Shown here: in pieces, positions 18,287 to 27,271 of the stretch
How positions within the stretch are numbered: position 1 is the stretch's first letter
Layout of the letters: each line of letters starts with the position of its first letter
Source of the DNA: an uncultured Roseibacillus sp.
GTDB taxonomy: Bacteria > Verrucomicrobiota > Verrucomicrobiia > Verrucomicrobiales > Akkermansiaceae
Length of the DNA: 33,825 nucleotides
NCBI GenBank assembly: GCA_937949965.1
Contig: CALFBF010000091.1
Span: 1 to 33,825, forward strand
Direction of reading: 5' to 3'
The notes under the pieces: generated by a model
What the model was told of the DNA's origin: nothing
The model's database searches: none
What the model saw: only the letters and a program-made list of their open reading frames with translations
Translations under genes and position numbers: made by a program

Positions 18287-19999
18287 GTGGCTAATGATTT
18301 TCAGATTCAGGAGCTGATTGAACAGAATGAAGAAGGTGTTCTTTTTCAAGCGGTAGATAAGCAAACGGGTCATCTCGTTGCGCTACGCCGTTTTTTTCTC
18401 AAGAAAAAGCTTATCGAAAGACTTAAGGAAGAAGAACCCGATGGAGGAACTACTTTTGAGAAGGAGTTGGAATGGCTGCGTTCATTAGAGATTGCCCACC
18501 TTCAGAAGATTGTGGGCGGCGGTTTTGATTCTCTTGATGGAACCCCATTTCTAACTACGGCATGGATAGAGGGAACTACGCTAAGAGATGGTTTTAGAAA
18601 TGGAGCTTTAAAGAAGGAAGATGGAGAATTTTTCGAGACTCAAGCACGTGCTGTTTTGACGGGCTTGCCTTCCATTTTTCGTAAGGCGGTCGCGTTGCAA
18701 GAAGATGAAGTACTTTTTTCACGTGATGAGGCGGGTTGTTTAAAAACGCATTTTTGGCTCTCGCCAGCGCGTTTTTTTAAGATCTCAGGAGGAGAGGAGG
18801 TAGAAGTGGAGGAGAGCGAAAGACGCCTCCAGGCCTTGATCGCAAAATTTCCCCAACGAGAACCAAAGCCTACGACAGCCGTTCTGAAGCCTACCATAGC
18901 CCCTACTCCTGTTAGCCAACAGCCGATAGTAATCAAGAGCGCTCGCAAGGAGAGTGGAAGCGGAGTGTTTTGGTGTTCTCTCATGGGTTTGATTCTTGTT
19001 TTGGGGGGCGTGGTTTGGGTCATGATGATTTCTCCGAACCTGAACCGGGAGCGAAAAGTTGTTAGAACCGAGAAAGAGCCGCGTGAAGATAGAATCGAGG
19101 TAGATGCTGTGCAGGTTGTTCCGAAAGCGGAACTCGAATTGAGTGTCGAGGAGGTGCTAGATCATGAGGAAATACCCATTCTTCGAGAAGAACTTGTGGC
19201 AGAAGTAGTAACTCCTCCTCTTTTTGAGAAAAAAGAACAAGAGGAGGAATCTGAGGAGGAAGTAGTAGAGGTTTCTCGTCCAAGGCAATTTTCCTTTCAA
19301 GAAGAAAGGCCTGTTACCCCGACGAGAACAAAGAAGGAAGAACTGAGTAGTTCTGCCAAGCGGAACGGAATTCTCGGACCTAATGATCTTGTTCAGCTGA
19401 AGGCCAAGGCAGGAACTACGATTCAATTCGTAGGAACGGTTGCCGAAGCGAGTGCTAGTGGTAGTGGCAAGACTTGGTATCTCGACTTTGGCGATCGACG
19501 CAAGCAGGCCTTTGTCTCTTTCCCGCATAGCCAGACCGTTGAGGAAGAGGAGCGGGCAGACTGGGATCGTTTTGTCGGGCAAACCGTGAAAGTGGAAGGT
19601 GTAGTGGAAATCGAAACGCGCTGGATACGCGGAAGCGGAGTCAAAATTGTTCTCGCTAACTTAGAAGACCTTACTGTTCTTGAGAATGAGAACTCAGCTA
19701 TATCTTCCTCGGAGGTTTTCGATTTTGGCTCTATCGCGATAGGGGAAGAGATGAACTTCAAAGGGGTCTTTAGCAATTACATGAAGCGGGAAGACTACGT
19801 TTATCTCTTCTTTGAAGGTAAGGCGACTGTCGTGGCTCGTTTTGAAATTGGAGGGCCCCTTTCGAACCATCAATTTAAGCAAAAAATGGATTCGTTACGG
19901 GGGCTGCTGGTTCGAATTAAGGGAGTGAAAAGCGACGACCCAAACTACCCAGGTAATGTTGTGGTCCATCTCGTTGACAAAGAGGATTTTTCAAATTAG
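18287..19999 (+). CDS. Membrane-anchored pseudokinase-like protein with C-terminal OB-like domains
   Basis: This 570-aa protein starts at GTG 18287. Residues 1-190 look like a degenerate protein-kinase fold: FQAVDKQTGHLVALRRFFLKK (about 20-40) resembles the VAIK strand with Arg in place of the Lys, and WIEGTTLRDGF (about 93-103) resembles the hinge. I see no HRD or DFG catalytic motif, so it should be inactive as a kinase. A single membrane helix lies at 226-249. It is followed by a Glu-rich linker (about 255-350) and two beta-rich segments (about 373-463 and 478-566) of similar pattern, each with a G-x-V-x-V/I-KGV-type strand, possibly OB-like. The likely topology is kinase-like domain inside, OB-like domains outside. 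The role could be signalling or scaffolding (inference). The next gene, 60 bp on, encodes another exported protein. Confidence 0.55.
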   Translation: MANDFQIQELIEQNEEGVLFQAVDKQTGHLVALRRFFLKKKLIERLKEEEPDGGTTFEKELEWLRSLEIAHLQKIVGGGFDSLDGTPFLTTAWIEGTTLRDGFRNGALKKEDGEFFETQARAVLTGLPSIFRKAVALQEDEVLFSRDEAGCLKTHFWLSPARFFKISGGEEVEVEESERRLQALIAKFPQREPKPTTAVLKPTIAPTPVSQQPIVIKSARKESGSGVFWCSLMGLILVLGGVVWVMMISPNLNRERKVVRTEKEPREDRIEVDAVQVVPKAELELSVEEVLDHEEIPILREELVAEVVTPPLFEKKEQEEESEEEVVEVSRPRQFSFQEERPVTPTRTKKEELSSSAKRNGILGPNDLVQLKAKAGTTIQFVGTVAEASASGSGKTWYLDFGDRRKQAFVSFPHSQTVEEEERADWDRFVGQTVKVEGVVEIETRWIRGSGVKIVLANLEDLTVLENENSAISSSEVFDFGSIAIGEEMNFKGVFSNYMKREDYVYLFFEGKATVVARFEIGGPLSNHQFKQKMDSLRGLLVRIKGVKSDDPNYPGNVVVHLVDKEDFSN

Positions 20000-20059
20000 C
20001 TTGGAAAATTCCCAACAAACGACCGCTAATTGTCGTTAAAAGAGAACTCTATTCTTCTT

Positions 20060-21076
20060 ATGAAAAAGTCCCTACTTTTCTCTGCTCTTGGTGTTTTTGT
20101 TTTGGCAATTGCCTTCTGGCTTACAAACTCCAGGACTCCTTCGGATTCTCAGTCGGGGAAAATTGGACCGGAGAAAGGTGAAGGAAGAGTTTTAGAATCA
20201 TTAGAAGGTAAACAGAGTCGGGCACAAGCTAAATCGAAGACTGACCGAGATGGTGCTGCCAGTTATGAAGATATTCTAGCCTCGTTTGAGGGAGGTCCTA
20301 CTAAAGAAATGACGAGGATCATGAATCAGTCTTATATTGGTCGTAATAAAGGTAAGGCCGATCGACTTGTGGCGAGTCTTGTGGAGGAGTTGAATTTATC
20401 TCCCCGACAGGCTGCCGAGTTGAAAGAATTTTATGAGAAACAACTGGCTGTTATAGGTGAACTCTTGGATGGAAAGATGGAGACTGAGTCTCTGGACGGA
20501 ACTGGCTCTTCGGAACTCACGCTAGCGTTTTCTGTTTTGGAAGGTAAGGGCTTAAATGATACAATGTTAGCCTTGTTAGATGAAGATCAACAAACCTTGT
20601 GGAAGGAGAGAGAAGAGAAGAGAGTTCATCGCAGTGCGGACTCGGGTGCTCTCAAACAACTGGCAAGCTTGGGAAGTTCGATTGAAATTCGTGACGAACA
20701 ACGAGACGAAATTTATGAACACTTTTATCAAAAACAAGTAGCCCAAGATAATGTGGATGTTCCTGAAAATAGCGCTGTTACCGCTATTAATGGTATGACT
20801 GAAAGTTTAGGAATTGATCTCGGCCTCGAACGTTTGGTCAACATGGACTACAGTGCCTTAGCAGAAGGAACTACTGGTGATGATGGGAAAATAGATCCTG
20901 TTAAGTTGTTTCAAAAGCAGAAGGAATTGCACGTGAATGCACAAGTTGAGGAATTGGAGCCTTTTCTAGATTCTAACCAACTCGATGAATACCGAAATCA
21001 CCTCCAATCCCAAGAGAGCTTTTTGGACGGACTGATTAATAATGGAGCACTGGAGAGTCTTAATCTGCCAAACTAA
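20060..21076 (+). CDS. Exported helical protein with internal duplication, unknown function
   Basis: From ATG 20060 the product is 338 aa. It begins KKSLLFSALGVFVLAIAFWL, a signal anchor or signal peptide, so the protein is membrane-tethered or exported. A TTG at 20030 would add ten residues in front of the signal and is unlikely. The rest is predicted nearly all helical and acidic. Two units look related: NLSPRQAAELKEFYEKQLA (112-130) with LLDEDQQTLWKEREEK later, and EIRDEQRDEIYEHFYQKQVA (209-228) with FLDSNQLDEYRNHLQSQ later. This suggests an ancient duplication, loosely like the LTxxQ/Spy style of periplasmic helical proteins. It lies 60 bp after the pseudokinase-like gene and may work with it. 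I recognise no named family. Confidence 0.55.
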   Translation: MKKSLLFSALGVFVLAIAFWLTNSRTPSDSQSGKIGPEKGEGRVLESLEGKQSRAQAKSKTDRDGAASYEDILASFEGGPTKEMTRIMNQSYIGRNKGKADRLVASLVEELNLSPRQAAELKEFYEKQLAVIGELLDGKMETESLDGTGSSELTLAFSVLEGKGLNDTMLALLDEDQQTLWKEREEKRVHRSADSGALKQLASLGSSIEIRDEQRDEIYEHFYQKQVAQDNVDVPENSAVTAINGMTESLGIDLGLERLVNMDYSALAEGTTGDDGKIDPVKLFQKQKELHVNAQVEELEPFLDSNQLDEYRNHLQSQESFLDGLINNGALESLNLPN

Positions 21077-21199
21077 GGTAGAACAGAGAACAATCGGGTA
21101 GCGATCTTTGCGGAGAAAATTGGTCGCTTAACAAGACGTAAGATTTTCAATTTTTGAGGGAACAGTCTTGGAGATTGTGGAGCATTTAGGTGCTCGGCT

Positions 21200-21203
21200 A
21201 GGA
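21200..21203 (+). promoter_or_regulatory. Ribosome binding site AGGA deciding the GTG start of the sugar kinase
   Basis: AGGA lies 8 nt before GTG 21212 and supports that codon as the start, with no ATG nearby in frame. Confidence 0.5.
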
Positions 21204-21211
21204 TCAGAGCA

Positions 21212-22327
21212 GTGAGAGCTTCATGCGAGTCAGAGATAGAGCATATTGCGGATTTATTTGCGATTGAGGGACAGTTCGAGAGCGCCGTTGGTATTGAGAC
21301 GGGCTTGATCAACTCGACTTGGCTGGTGACTTATCACTCTCAGAGTGGCGAGGCTGTTCGTTACATTTTGCAGCGTATCAACGAGTCCGTTTTCGGGCAA
21401 CCTCAGGAGGTAATGCGTAATGTCGCAGCGGTCACACGACATATTAATCAGAAGGTCCTGCGCGTGAAGCGTGATGCAAGCGGGCAGACTCTCAATCTCT
21501 ATCCCGGACGCACGGGGTATAGCCACGTTGAAGGACCACAGGGTGGCATTTGGCGGTGCTATAATTTTATCGAAGGCTGCCGCACTTACGACGTTGTCGA
21601 GAATACGCGCCAAGCCTATCAGGCAGGACTTGCCTTCGGTGCCTTCCAAGATCTGGTGAGTGATTTACCCGCGACTCAGCTGAGCGAAGTCATCCCGGAC
21701 TTCCATCACACCCCGAAGCGCTATCAGCAGCTGCAGAATGCGGTTGCGGCGGATGAATGTGGACTAGTGAGCGAAGTAAGAGATGAATTGGCCCGAATTG
21801 AGACGATGTCTGGTGAGATGGACCGCATTGTCTCCTTGGAGGAGCAGGGGGAGCTTCCTATCCGAGTCACTCACAATGATACCAAAATTAACAACGTCCT
21901 CTTCGATGTTGATTCAGACGAAGCGGTTTGCGTTATTGATCTCGATACCGTGATGCCAGGTCTTTCGCTCTATGATATCGGGGATTTGATTCGAACCTCC
22001 GTTAATCCTGCCGCAGAAGATGAGCCTGATCTCTCCCAAGTGCAGGTTAGAATGCCCATCTTTGAGGCCTTGATCGAGGGCTATCTCCAGTCAGCAGGAA
22101 AAGGGCTTTCGCCGTTGGAAATCCAACTTATCCCATTCTCGGGAAAACTGTTAGCAGTGGAACTCGGGATAAGATTTCTAACAGACTATCTTTCCAAGGA
22201 TTCTTACTTCCGGGTGACTCATCCTCAGCAGAATCTTTTCCGCGCTCGGACACAGCTCAAGCTTGCAGAAGAATTAGCGAACGCTGAGCAGCAGATGAAC
22301 GCCTGCATTCAGAAGCTTATTTACTAG
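21212..22327 (+). CDS. Phosphotransferase of the APH/choline kinase fold, NahK-like sugar kinase
   Basis: This 371-aa protein has the aminoglycoside-phosphotransferase/choline-kinase fold. An N-terminal nucleotide-binding lobe carries GLINSTWLVTYHS (about 31-43) and RYILQRINESVF (about 50-61). The catalytic loop is VTHNDTKINNVLFD (about 219-232, Brenner motif with Asp and Asn), and the metal-binding motif is VIDLDTVMPG (about 241-250). The THNDTKxNN wording and the YDIGDLIR segment resemble N-acetylhexosamine 1-kinases (NahK) more than antibiotic kinases. The likely reaction is anomeric phosphorylation of an amino sugar or related hexose with ATP. It is not clustered with sugar-nucleotide genes here; the neighbour is lysA, convergent at 25 bp. 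Confidence 0.75.
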   Translation: MRASCESEIEHIADLFAIEGQFESAVGIETGLINSTWLVTYHSQSGEAVRYILQRINESVFGQPQEVMRNVAAVTRHINQKVLRVKRDASGQTLNLYPGRTGYSHVEGPQGGIWRCYNFIEGCRTYDVVENTRQAYQAGLAFGAFQDLVSDLPATQLSEVIPDFHHTPKRYQQLQNAVAADECGLVSEVRDELARIETMSGEMDRIVSLEEQGELPIRVTHNDTKINNVLFDVDSDEAVCVIDLDTVMPGLSLYDIGDLIRTSVNPAAEDEPDLSQVQVRMPIFEALIEGYLQSAGKGLSPLEIQLIPFSGKLLAVELGIRFLTDYLSKDSYFRVTHPQQNLFRARTQLKLAEELANAEQQMNACIQKLIY

Positions 22328-22352
22328 GTATAGGCCTGTTGTTAGGTTGAGG

Positions 22353-23639
22353 CTAGATTTCTTGGGCAAGGAGGTCGTCGTATGTTTGGCGCTTGCGAAT
22401 CACAGTAGTTTCTTCTCCATCTACGAGGATTTCAGTAGGAAGGGGGCGCGAGTTGTAAGTTGAGCCCATCACCGCTCCGTATGCTCCGGCTGACATCAGT
22501 GCGATCAGGTCTCCTTCTCGAAAATCAGGAAGCTCACGATCTTGGCAGAAGAAATCTCCGGTTTCGCAGACTGGGCCGACGACGTCGGTCTTCACCGTAT
22601 TCACTGGGCCGGATTGAGTGACAGGGACAATTTCGTGATAGCCTTCGTAAAGAGCAGGACGGATGAGATCGTTCATTCCCGCATCGACGATTTTGAATGT
22701 CTTGGCGGTCCCTTTCTTTTCATAGAGGCAACGGGTGAGGAGTACGCCCGCATTTCCCACGATGTAGCGACCAGGTTCGAGGAGGATTTTGAGCCCGAGT
22801 GGCTTGAGAATAGGAATAAGCGTTTCCGCATATTCTGCAGCTGTTAGAGGGCGATCGTCTTCGTTGTGAGCATCCCACCACTCTTTGCTGCCGGACTCCA
22901 GTGCAGGATCGTAGATGATACCGATACCTCCGCCGATGGAGAAGAACTCGATCCCATACTTGGCCTTAAGATCGGCTGCGAGGGGGGCGACTTTGGTCAC
23001 CGCGTCCGCAAAGGGTTGCACGGTGGTGAGCTGAGAACCGATGTGCATTTGCAGGCCCTTGAGCTCGATGTGCTCCATCTGAGCTGCTCGTTCGAAAACT
23101 CCAGAGATGAGGTCAAAGTCGATGCCAAACTTGTTCTCAGACTTTCCGGTAGAAATATACTTATGGGTTTTGGCATCCACGTTGGGATTGATGCGGATAG
23201 AGACGGGAGCTTTTTTCTCCACTTCTCCGGCCACCTTATTGATGAAGATGAGCTCCGCTTCGGATTCGACATTGAAAGCATGAATGCCCAGTTCGAGCGC
23301 ATACTCGATTTCTTCGCGAGTCTTGCCCACGCCGGCGAAGGTGCATTTGGCAGGGTCTCCTCCTGCTTTCACGACTCGAAAGAGTTCTCCTCCTGAGACG
23401 ATATCAAAGGACGATCCCGCTTTTGCCAAGAGGGAAAGTACTGCAATGTTAGAGTTGGCCTTCACCGCATAAGCGACTTCGTGATCGATGGGGGCGAGAG
23501 CTTGATCGAGTGATTGGTAGTGGTCGCGAATGGTGTTGGCCGAGTAGACAAAGGTAGGCGTGCCATGCTGCTCGGCAATCTTGTAAAGCGAGACTTTTTC
23601 GGCATGGAGAGAGCTATCGGAGAAGGAAAAGTAATGCAT
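22353..23639 (-). CDS. lysA: Diaminopimelate decarboxylase
   Basis: LysA decarboxylates meso-diaminopimelate to L-lysine, using PLP, as the last step of lysine synthesis. The 428-aa product from ATG 23639 begins MHYFSFSDSSLHAEKVSLYK. PLP-binding Lys60 lies in VAYAVKANSN. The family motifs SFDIVSGGELFR, HIGSQ, EPGRYIVGNAG and GPVCETGDFF (Cys/Glu from the partner subunit) follow in order, with a normal length. The frame stays open to 23810, but that extension overlaps the PAP2 gene, lacks family similarity and is rejected. The PAP2 gene ends 95 bp upstream on the same strand. Confidence 0.96.
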   Translation of the reverse strand: MHYFSFSDSSLHAEKVSLYKIAEQHGTPTFVYSANTIRDHYQSLDQALAPIDHEVAYAVKANSNIAVLSLLAKAGSSFDIVSGGELFRVVKAGGDPAKCTFAGVGKTREEIEYALELGIHAFNVESEAELIFINKVAGEVEKKAPVSIRINPNVDAKTHKYISTGKSENKFGIDFDLISGVFERAAQMEHIELKGLQMHIGSQLTTVQPFADAVTKVAPLAADLKAKYGIEFFSIGGGIGIIYDPALESGSKEWWDAHNEDDRPLTAAEYAETLIPILKPLGLKILLEPGRYIVGNAGVLLTRCLYEKKGTAKTFKIVDAGMNDLIRPALYEGYHEIVPVTQSGPVNTVKTDVVGPVCETGDFFCQDRELPDFREGDLIALMSAGAYGAVMGSTYNSRPLPTEILVDGEETTVIRKRQTYDDLLAQEI

Positions 23640-23734
23640 GATTTCGCGATTCGGGCGGACTATGAATTTGATGGCCCCAGACCGCAAGCGAGGAAGTGCT
23701 TTCTTTGCTCGATCTTCTCTGTTTCTTTTGTGGT

Positions 23735-24871
23735 TTAGCGTCGAAGGATTCGAGTGGAGGAATGGATTTTGAGAGCAGGTTCTTGCATTGTGGATGGGAG
23801 CATGACGCAATGTAGTTTTTCCTGCCCGATAAAGGATAAGGAGAGATCTTTTGGCACCGTTATGACCGTGCGGACGTTGAGTTCGGAGAAAAAGCCGCGT
23901 TGTCGGAAGTTGACTGTAATCGAGGGAGGGTTTTCGGTGAAAAGGCTCTTCGCAAAGAGGCGACTTTTAGGAGCACGGTGGCCTTCTGCAAAACAGGTGA
24001 TCGTGAAGTCTTTGCCGTGTTGAAATTCGACAACTCCATGGCCATTAAAGGCGAGTGTGAGTTCGCTCACTGATAGCGGAGGAGAGAGCGTGGTTTCGAT
24101 CTCTTGTTCGTAGGGGAGATAAGTTGCTGTTAGCAAGATGGCGGCGATAATGAGGGGAGAACTGACCCAGGGAATCCATCGTGGAGGGGGTTTGACGCCC
24201 GGTAGAGGTTGCCACCAAGGCGAGTGGGCAAGCTTGAGCCACTGGAAGAGAGCGAGTGAGACGAACCACATCACAGCCGCCGACCAGATCACGTCGGAGG
24301 AGAAGTGCGCTCCTTGCGCAACACGTGCGAGTCCGATCAGGGTTCCAAATAGAATGCTGAAGACGAACCAGAACCAACGCCACCGACCAGCTACTAGAGG
24401 CACGAACGCCAAAAAGAAATAGCCCACGGTGGCGTGACCACTTGGAAAAGACTCTCCTGTCGAATTGGGATTGAAAACCAATACTTTATCGAAGGACTCG
24501 GTGCCATTAAACTCGATCACTTGTTTTGGTCGTGGTCGTCCCCAGTGATCTTTGAGAATCGCATTCGTAATCAGACCGGAACCAAGCAAGAGCACTCCTA
24601 CGAAGTAAGCTCCCAATTTACGATACTTGGCCAAGCGGGGATTTCCTAATCCGAGTAATAGAACCAGCAGAGAAACGGTACCGAACAAGATGGCAGGAGC
24701 AGGTCCAAACAGGTAGAAGAATTCCCAAAAGGGAGACTCCTTGAAGCGCCATTCTTTCTCAACCGGATCGTAAAGGAGGCGCTGAAGAACGAGATCAAGA
24801 TCCGTGACCAGAAACGGAATGGTGAGCACCGTTAGAGTGATGAGAGAGAGGAAAACTGCGGCGCGCACCAC
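23735..24871 (-). CDS. PAP2-family membrane phosphatase with C-terminal extension
   Basis: This 378-aa protein has about seven membrane helices and the three PAP2 motifs: KDHWGRPRP (107-115, KxxxxxxRP), FPSGH (142-146), and ARVAQGAHFSSD (182-193, SRxxxxxHxxxD with Ala for Ser). It should hydrolyse a lipid phosphate such as phosphatidic acid or undecaprenyl pyrophosphate, with the active site facing outside. After the sixth helix, a further helix (about 238-252) leads into a C-terminal domain of about 115 residues (260-378), beta-strand-rich and without a family I know. Many PAP2 proteins end near residue 220-240, so this is an added domain. The start is GTG 24871 (another GTG follows directly). 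No operon partner is certain. Confidence 0.85.
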   Translation of the reverse strand: MVRAAVFLSLITLTVLTIPFLVTDLDLVLQRLLYDPVEKEWRFKESPFWEFFYLFGPAPAILFGTVSLLVLLLGLGNPRLAKYRKLGAYFVGVLLLGSGLITNAILKDHWGRPRPKQVIEFNGTESFDKVLVFNPNSTGESFPSGHATVGYFFLAFVPLVAGRWRWFWFVFSILFGTLIGLARVAQGAHFSSDVIWSAAVMWFVSLALFQWLKLAHSPWWQPLPGVKPPPRWIPWVSSPLIIAAILLTATYLPYEQEIETTLSPPLSVSELTLAFNGHGVVEFQHGKDFTITCFAEGHRAPKSRLFAKSLFTENPPSITVNFRQRGFFSELNVRTVITVPKDLSLSFIGQEKLHCVMLPSTMQEPALKIHSSTRILRR

Positions 24872-25000
24872 GCCACTGTGTAGAACTTATCACGATTTGT
24901 CAGTGCCGACCTGAGTCAAGAAGTGGATCACCCCCTGCGCTTATACAAGTGAGTATGGATTGTAATATCGAGTATCGGTTTTTCCTGAGAGAATGTTTTC

Positions 25001-25264
25001 ATGGTTCGTTATGTCCATCTTTTGTTAGCGATCGTGAGCGGATTTACTCAAGTCATACTCGCTTGGTTTGGAGGTTTGTTTTTGGTTAGCCATTTTGAGT
25101 TGCCGGGAGTTTTTGAGCTAGTGGCTTTTTACCTAGCGTTTCTGTCTTTGTGCTGGCCGATGATTCTCTATAACGCGATGAATGTGAATCGTCGTAGGTT
25201 GGCAGAGATAGTTCGCGAGCAGGGTATGAAAGAGGAGCAGGACTGTGAAAGTGTAGTCGATTGA
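25001..25264 (+). CDS. Small two-helix membrane protein, unknown function
   Basis: This 87-aa protein begins at ATG 25001 with two predicted membrane helices (about 5-28 and 36-58). A positively charged loop (NVNRRRLAEIVREQ) and an acidic tail (KEEQDCESVVD) follow. The single membrane hairpin with a charged cytosolic tail fits a small regulatory or stress membrane protein, but I recognise no family. Its 3' end lies 9 bp from the end of the convergent MOSC gene. Confidence 0.5.
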   Translation: MVRYVHLLLAIVSGFTQVILAWFGGLFLVSHFELPGVFELVAFYLAFLSLCWPMILYNAMNVNRRRLAEIVREQGMKEEQDCESVVD

Positions 25265-25273
25265 CGGGACCGT

Positions 25274-26074
25274 TTATGTGAGAACGGGGGCTGTGTGTCC
25301 TAAGATTTCGATTTCATCGCCGACTTGGATTTGGGCACCGGGTCCGATTGTTCCAGGTAGGGTATTAATCGCCACTCGGTAGAAATGGTCGAATCTCTCT
25401 CGGTGGGCCCATGGTGGGAGATTTTCCTGGCGTGCTTTCACAAAGGTCTTACTGAAGTTCTTAGTCTTCTCTCCCGTCGTCATATCGCGGGTAGGCACGG
25501 GGCAGCGTTGACAGGCGTTTTTGCCGAACAACTCGATATTACCCACTCGAAAGGATACGAGATCTCCTTCCTTAGGTCCATAGAGTTGATCTTCCCAAAA
25601 GGCCGGGACGCCTTCGACTTCGAGATTTGTTCGTAAGCGTTTACGGATCTCCTCAACGCTGAGGTCGTCGAACCAAGAAGCTACTGCTTCTAGAGTAGCG
25701 GTGCTGATAAGAGTAGGGCCAGTCGCAGTCCAGTCGTCTGCAAAACCAATCCGATCATCACGTTGTAGTTTAACAGGACGTTGCAAAATTTGTGAGAGCC
25801 AATTCCCAACCGCCACGCGCTCGTCTTCCAAATGGAAGGTCTCTTTTTTTCCATGAGCTTGGAAGCAAGTTTGCAGAGACTTGAGGTTTACTTTGGCTCT
25901 GAGCTGATGCAACTTCGCGCAGTCTTTAGCTTTGATGATATTACCGTTCCCCTCGAAGAGAGCATAGCAACGGTCGTTTTCTAACATTCCGTGTGGAGTA
26001 ACTTTGACTTCATTAAGTTCGACTGCGTCTAGGCTCTTGATGGGATAGACTTGAATTCGAGAAAGAGTAGCCAT
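25274..26074 (-). CDS. MOSC domain protein, mARC/YcbX-like
   Basis: This 266-aa protein has an N-terminal MOSC_N beta-barrel (LSRIQVYPIKSLDAVELNEV near the start, DRCYALFEGNGN at about 34-45) and a C-terminal MOSC domain. RLRTNLEVEGVPAFWED (about 147-162) matches the substrate/cofactor-binding RxRPN-type segment. NACQRCPVPTRDMTTGE (187-202) carries the cysteine expected to bind the molybdenum cofactor (Cys188 or Cys191). Family members such as mARC and YcbX reduce N-hydroxylated compounds using Mo. The iron-sulfur ferredoxin domain found in YcbX is absent. It is a single gene, convergent with the small membrane gene, and its promoter should lie in 26075-26171. Confidence 0.88.
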   Translation of the reverse strand: MATLSRIQVYPIKSLDAVELNEVKVTPHGMLENDRCYALFEGNGNIIKAKDCAKLHQLRAKVNLKSLQTCFQAHGKKETFHLEDERVAVGNWLSQILQRPVKLQRDDRIGFADDWTATGPTLISTATLEAVASWFDDLSVEEIRKRLRTNLEVEGVPAFWEDQLYGPKEGDLVSFRVGNIELFGKNACQRCPVPTRDMTTGEKTKNFSKTFVKARQENLPPWAHRERFDHFYRVAINTLPGTIGPGAQIQVGDEIEILGHTAPVLT

Positions 26075-26171
26075 CGTCGTAACTGTATTCGAAATTCAGG
26101 AATCAAGCAAAGTTCTTAAGCTCAGTTTGAAATCACAATGCCGATTAATTTGGCACCGTAATGCTGCAGTC

Positions 26172-27263
26172 TTATCTGACCACTCGCCCTGAGGAAGAAC
26201 CACCCATCAGGGCTTCGACCTCAGCACGAGTGCTGAAGTTAAAGTCACCTTTGATAGAGTGCTTCAGACAAGAGGCTGCTACCGCATAGCGCACAGCAGT
26301 CTGGGGCTCACTGAGCTCTGGGGTGGTGAGGGCGAAGATGAGTCCACCGGCAAAAGAATCGCCACCACCCACTCGATCGACCATGTTCTTAATCTCGTAA
26401 GACTGGTAGTTACTTTCCGCATCAAGGGGGGCAAAGACTGCCTGTTCCGAAGCGGCATCATAGAGCATCGCACCCCAGTTGTTATGGGAGGCCGAGAGGC
26501 TTTCTCGTAGCGTGATGGCTATCTGGTTGAGGTTGGGAAACTGCGCAACCACTTGACGCGCAACTTCGGGGTAGCGGCTGGTCTCTAACGATCCGGCGTG
26601 GACGTCAGTATCACCAGCCCGGATCCCTAAGACATCGTGGCAATCTTCCTCGTTCGCAATCATGACATCTACGAAGGGAAGAATCTTGCGCATCGTGGCT
26701 TGTGCTAAGTCACGACCCGAGAGCTGGTCATCCCATTTCCAGAGTTTGCCTCGGAAGTTGAGATCGAGAGAGACTCGAGCACCTGCTTCCTGCGCTTTTT
26801 GAGCGGCGATGCGAGTCGCTTCTGCCGCGTTCTTTGAGAGCGCAGGAGTGATGCCGCTGAGGTGGAGCCAGCTAGCTCCTCGGAAAATACTATTCCAATC
26901 GTAGTTTTCGGCAGGAGTGATTGCGATGGCGGAATCCTCCCGATCGTAGATGACATTGCTCGGACGTTGATTCGCACCGGTCTCCAGGAAGTAGAGACCG
27001 AGGCGTCCGCGGTCAGTGCGCAGGATGTGGGAGGTGTCTACTCCGACCGCTCGGAGGGCATCAATGGACGCTTCCGCAAGGGCGTGCTTGGGAAGGGCGG
27101 TGACGTAGCGAGCCTGGCCTCCAAAGTTGCAAATAGAAGCCGAGACGCTGGCCTCTGCACCAGCGTAGGTGATGTCGATAGAATGTGTCTGGCGAAGACG
27201 AAAGTAATCAGGCGCAGCCATGCGACCCATGATTTCACCGAAGGTGACGATGATATTACTCAT
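26172..27263 (-). CDS. kdgK: 2-keto-3-deoxy-gluconate kinase, PfkB family
   Basis: KdgK phosphorylates 2-keto-3-deoxygluconate (or the galactonate epimer) with ATP. The 363-aa product from ATG 27263 is a PfkB-family kinase. AGAEASVSASICNFG (about 34-48) is the substrate-binding glycine-rich segment, SLDLNFRGKLW (165-175) is typical of KDG kinases, and the anion hole/catalytic base is GGGDSF (Asp302). It is the last gene of the operon, 8 nt after the aldolase stop. A TTG at 27278 extends the frame over that stop region and is unlikely. With KDPG aldolase next door it would form the lower part of the pathway: KDG to KDPG, then pyruvate plus glyceraldehyde-3-phosphate. Confidence 0.88.
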   Translation of the reverse strand: MSNIIVTFGEIMGRMAAPDYFRLRQTHSIDITYAGAEASVSASICNFGGQARYVTALPKHALAEASIDALRAVGVDTSHILRTDRGRLGLYFLETGANQRPSNVIYDREDSAIAITPAENYDWNSIFRGASWLHLSGITPALSKNAAEATRIAAQKAQEAGARVSLDLNFRGKLWKWDDQLSGRDLAQATMRKILPFVDVMIANEEDCHDVLGIRAGDTDVHAGSLETSRYPEVARQVVAQFPNLNQIAITLRESLSASHNNWGAMLYDAASEQAVFAPLDAESNYQSYEIKNMVDRVGGGDSFAGGLIFALTTPELSEPQTAVRYAVAASCLKHSIKGDFNFSTRAEVEALMGGSSSGRVVR

Positions 27264-27271
27264 AGCAAAGG

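Noticed and set aside
22866-23396. 176-codon plus-strand frame
   Set aside because: It is antisense to lysA; composition follows from the reversed lysA codons.
23640-23810. N-terminal extension of the lysA frame
   Set aside because: It overlaps the PAP2 gene, lacks LysA similarity and has a basic, low-complexity composition; ATG 23639 fits the family start.
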